DNA of 6,541 bases from CAYWBI01 sp964456445 (lineage in GTDB: Bacteria; Calditrichota; Calditrichia; Calditrichales; J004): NCBI GenBank assembly GCA_964456445.1, contig CAYWBI010000204.1:1-6541 (forward strand), in the 5' to 3' direction. Shown piece by piece: positions 5,853 to 6,541 of this stretch (within the stretch, counting starts at the first letter, position 1; the number at the start of each line of letters is the position of its first letter). The position numbers and the translations under genes were made by a program. The notes under the pieces were generated by a model. That model saw nothing but the letters and a program-made list of their open reading frames with translations, was not told the origin of the DNA and made no database searches.

Positions 5853-6287
5853 ATGGCCGCATTTAACAACTTTAAGAAATGGGCGCGTTCCAACACAGAC
5901 AGCGCATTGGAACTTATACGTATTTATCTCGGTATCGGTTTGCTGATCAAAGGAATACACTTTGTGCTTCATGCCGATTTTCTTATAAATGTATTACAAA
6001 ATGCCGGACATTTAAGTTTTGCCAACACCCTTATCACCCATCTCGTCGGACTGGCCCATATCGGTGGCGGGATTCTGTTGGCGGTTGGACTTATCACCCG
6101 GATCAGCGCCTTGATGCAGATTCCCATCCTGACCGGCGCCCTGGTATTGGTAAGTGCTCAAAAAGGCTTGTTCACGCATGGCCAATCCTTTGAATTTACT
6201 GCCCTTGTACTTTTTTTGTTGATAATTTTCGCCGTTATCGGGGGTGGAAAATGGTCCGTTGACCAGAGGGTGCTTAATAAGGAGTGA
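5853..6287 (+). CDS. DoxX-family integral membrane protein
   Basis: This 144-residue protein fits the DoxX/DoxD-like family of small four-helix inner-membrane proteins. Hydrophobic segments lie at about 20-38, 60-80, 86-104 and 114-130. Family marks are the LIRIYLGIGLLIKGIHF segment (21-37) in helix 1, and the AHIGGGILLAVGLITRISA stretch (68-86) with the conserved G-L-x-T-R turn. The N-terminus (KKWARSNTD) is hydrophilic and there is no cleavable signal. DoxX proteins have been linked to quinone-dependent oxidation, thiol stress and membrane-associated redox complexes in various bacteria, but the exact role here cannot be inferred. It stands apart from the AMP nucleosidase gene by 128 bases with its own strong GGGAGG ribosome binding site, so it is probably a separate unit. 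Translation may be modulated by the hairpin containing that site. Confidence 0.85.
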   Translation: MAAFNNFKKWARSNTDSALELIRIYLGIGLLIKGIHFVLHADFLINVLQNAGHLSFANTLITHLVGLAHIGGGILLAVGLITRISALMQIPILTGALVLVSAQKGLFTHGQSFEFTALVLFLLIIFAVIGGGKWSVDQRVLNKE

Positions 6288-6324
6288 ACTCAGATAACAA
6301 ACGACAATGAAAAAACCTATTCAA

Positions 6325-6359
6325 AGAGTTGCACAAAGCAGGCGCAAAGCACACAAAAG
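6325..6359 (-). repeat. Degenerate intergenic repeat, copy 1
   Basis: This 35 bp unit recurs at 6486-6520 with four mismatches and shares the identical core GCACAAAGCAGGCGCAAAG (6331-6349). On the minus strand it reads as tandem steps of about 10 bases beginning CTTTG, which is why that strand is given. Similar CTTTGYG-rich elements are common between genes in many environmental bacterial genomes. Confidence 0.8.
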
Positions 6360-6382
6360 TTTATTCTTTTATAAAATAATTT

Positions 6383-6426
6383 CTCTGTGTAACTTAGTGG
6401 TTCTCTGCGGTACTCCGTGCTACGGG
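6383..6426 (+). repeat. 10-bp periodic tandem repeat, opposite orientation
   Basis: Four consecutive decamers share a CTCTGTG-like start: CTCTGTGTAA (6383), CTTAGTGGTT (6393), CTCTGCGGTA (6403) and CTCCGTGCTA (6413), followed by CGGG. It lies between the two copies of the 35 bp unit and runs opposite to them. CTCTGTG (6383-6389) is exactly complementary to CACAGAG (6483-6489) at the head of copy 2. Confidence 0.75.
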
Positions 6427-6432
6427 TTTTTT
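6414..6432 (+). terminator. Possible terminator within the repeat
   Basis: CCGT (6415-6418) and ACGG (6422-6425) pair around a three-base loop, with a T-G wobble extending the stem, followed by six T residues (6427-6432). The short stem makes it a weak terminator, but it is the only candidate downstream of the DoxX gene in the window. Confidence 0.35.
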
Positions 6433-6485
6433 CCACTTAAACCAGATATCACCTTGTTGGCAATACGGATAAAAAACTTTTTCAC

Positions 6486-6520
6486 AGAGCTGCACAAAGC
6501 AGGCGCAAAGAACACAAAGA
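6486..6520 (-). repeat. Degenerate intergenic repeat, copy 2
   Basis: This is the second copy of the 35 bp unit, 161 bp after the first, with the identical 19-base core at 6492-6510. The CACAGAG at 6483-6489 extends the periodic pattern by one more step. The sequence then enters an A/T-rich run to the window edge, as copy 1 does, so a further periodic block may follow outside the window. Confidence 0.8.
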
Positions 6521-6541
6521 ATTGCTTTTTTTTAAAAATAT

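Noticed and set aside
5754..5972. Minus-strand open frame overlapping the start of the DoxX gene
   Set aside because: Overlaps a well-supported gene and its leader, and its translation resembles nothing known.
6325..6520. CRISPR array
   Set aside because: The repeats are degenerate, occur in both orientations, have no regular unique spacers, and no cas gene is nearby.

Overview
The window carries seven protein-coding genes, one on the minus strand and six on the plus strand, with moderate GC content and AT-rich intergenic gaps. Several features suggest a Bacteroidota-like or related FCB-group bacterium (for example Calditrichota or Ignavibacteria): a short-form AMP nucleosidase, an ammonia-dependent AsnA, an outer-membrane barrel protein ending in phenylalanine, and promoter-like elements that read either as sigma-70 or as the Bacteroidota TTTG/TAnnTTTG type. 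This placement is an inference. No marker gene is present, and I cannot narrow it further.

Layout. Positions 1-54 hold the tail of an upstream transcription unit with a compact terminator. A minus-strand M29 aminopeptidase (315-1430) is divergent from a plus-strand Rrf2-family regulator (1703-2131). The 272 bp between them hold candidate promoters for both directions and a 7-6-7 palindrome, the best operator candidate in the window. The regulator is followed by a probable outer-membrane beta-barrel protein (2207-2806) and a SAM-dependent methyltransferase (2808-3434). The last two are separated by a single base and are surely translated together.

A good promoter precedes asnA (3587-4717), aspartate-ammonia ligase, which is closed by a clear terminator at 4742-4766. 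Next are a separately promoted short AMP nucleosidase (4951-5724) and a DoxX-family four-helix membrane protein (5853-6287), whose ribosome binding site can fold into a hairpin. AsnA releases AMP and the next gene's product destroys AMP, so the pair may be linked metabolically, although the terminator argues against one transcript.

The right end (6320-6541) is non-coding and holds degenerate repeats of about 10 bp period in both orientations, including a near-identical 35 bp direct repeat 161 bp apart. I see no tRNA, rRNA, CRISPR array, transposase or phage gene. The window is mostly ordinary housekeeping and accessory chromosome. The items most worth following are the Rrf2/barrel/methyltransferase cluster, the DoxX leader hairpin and the terminal repeat cluster.
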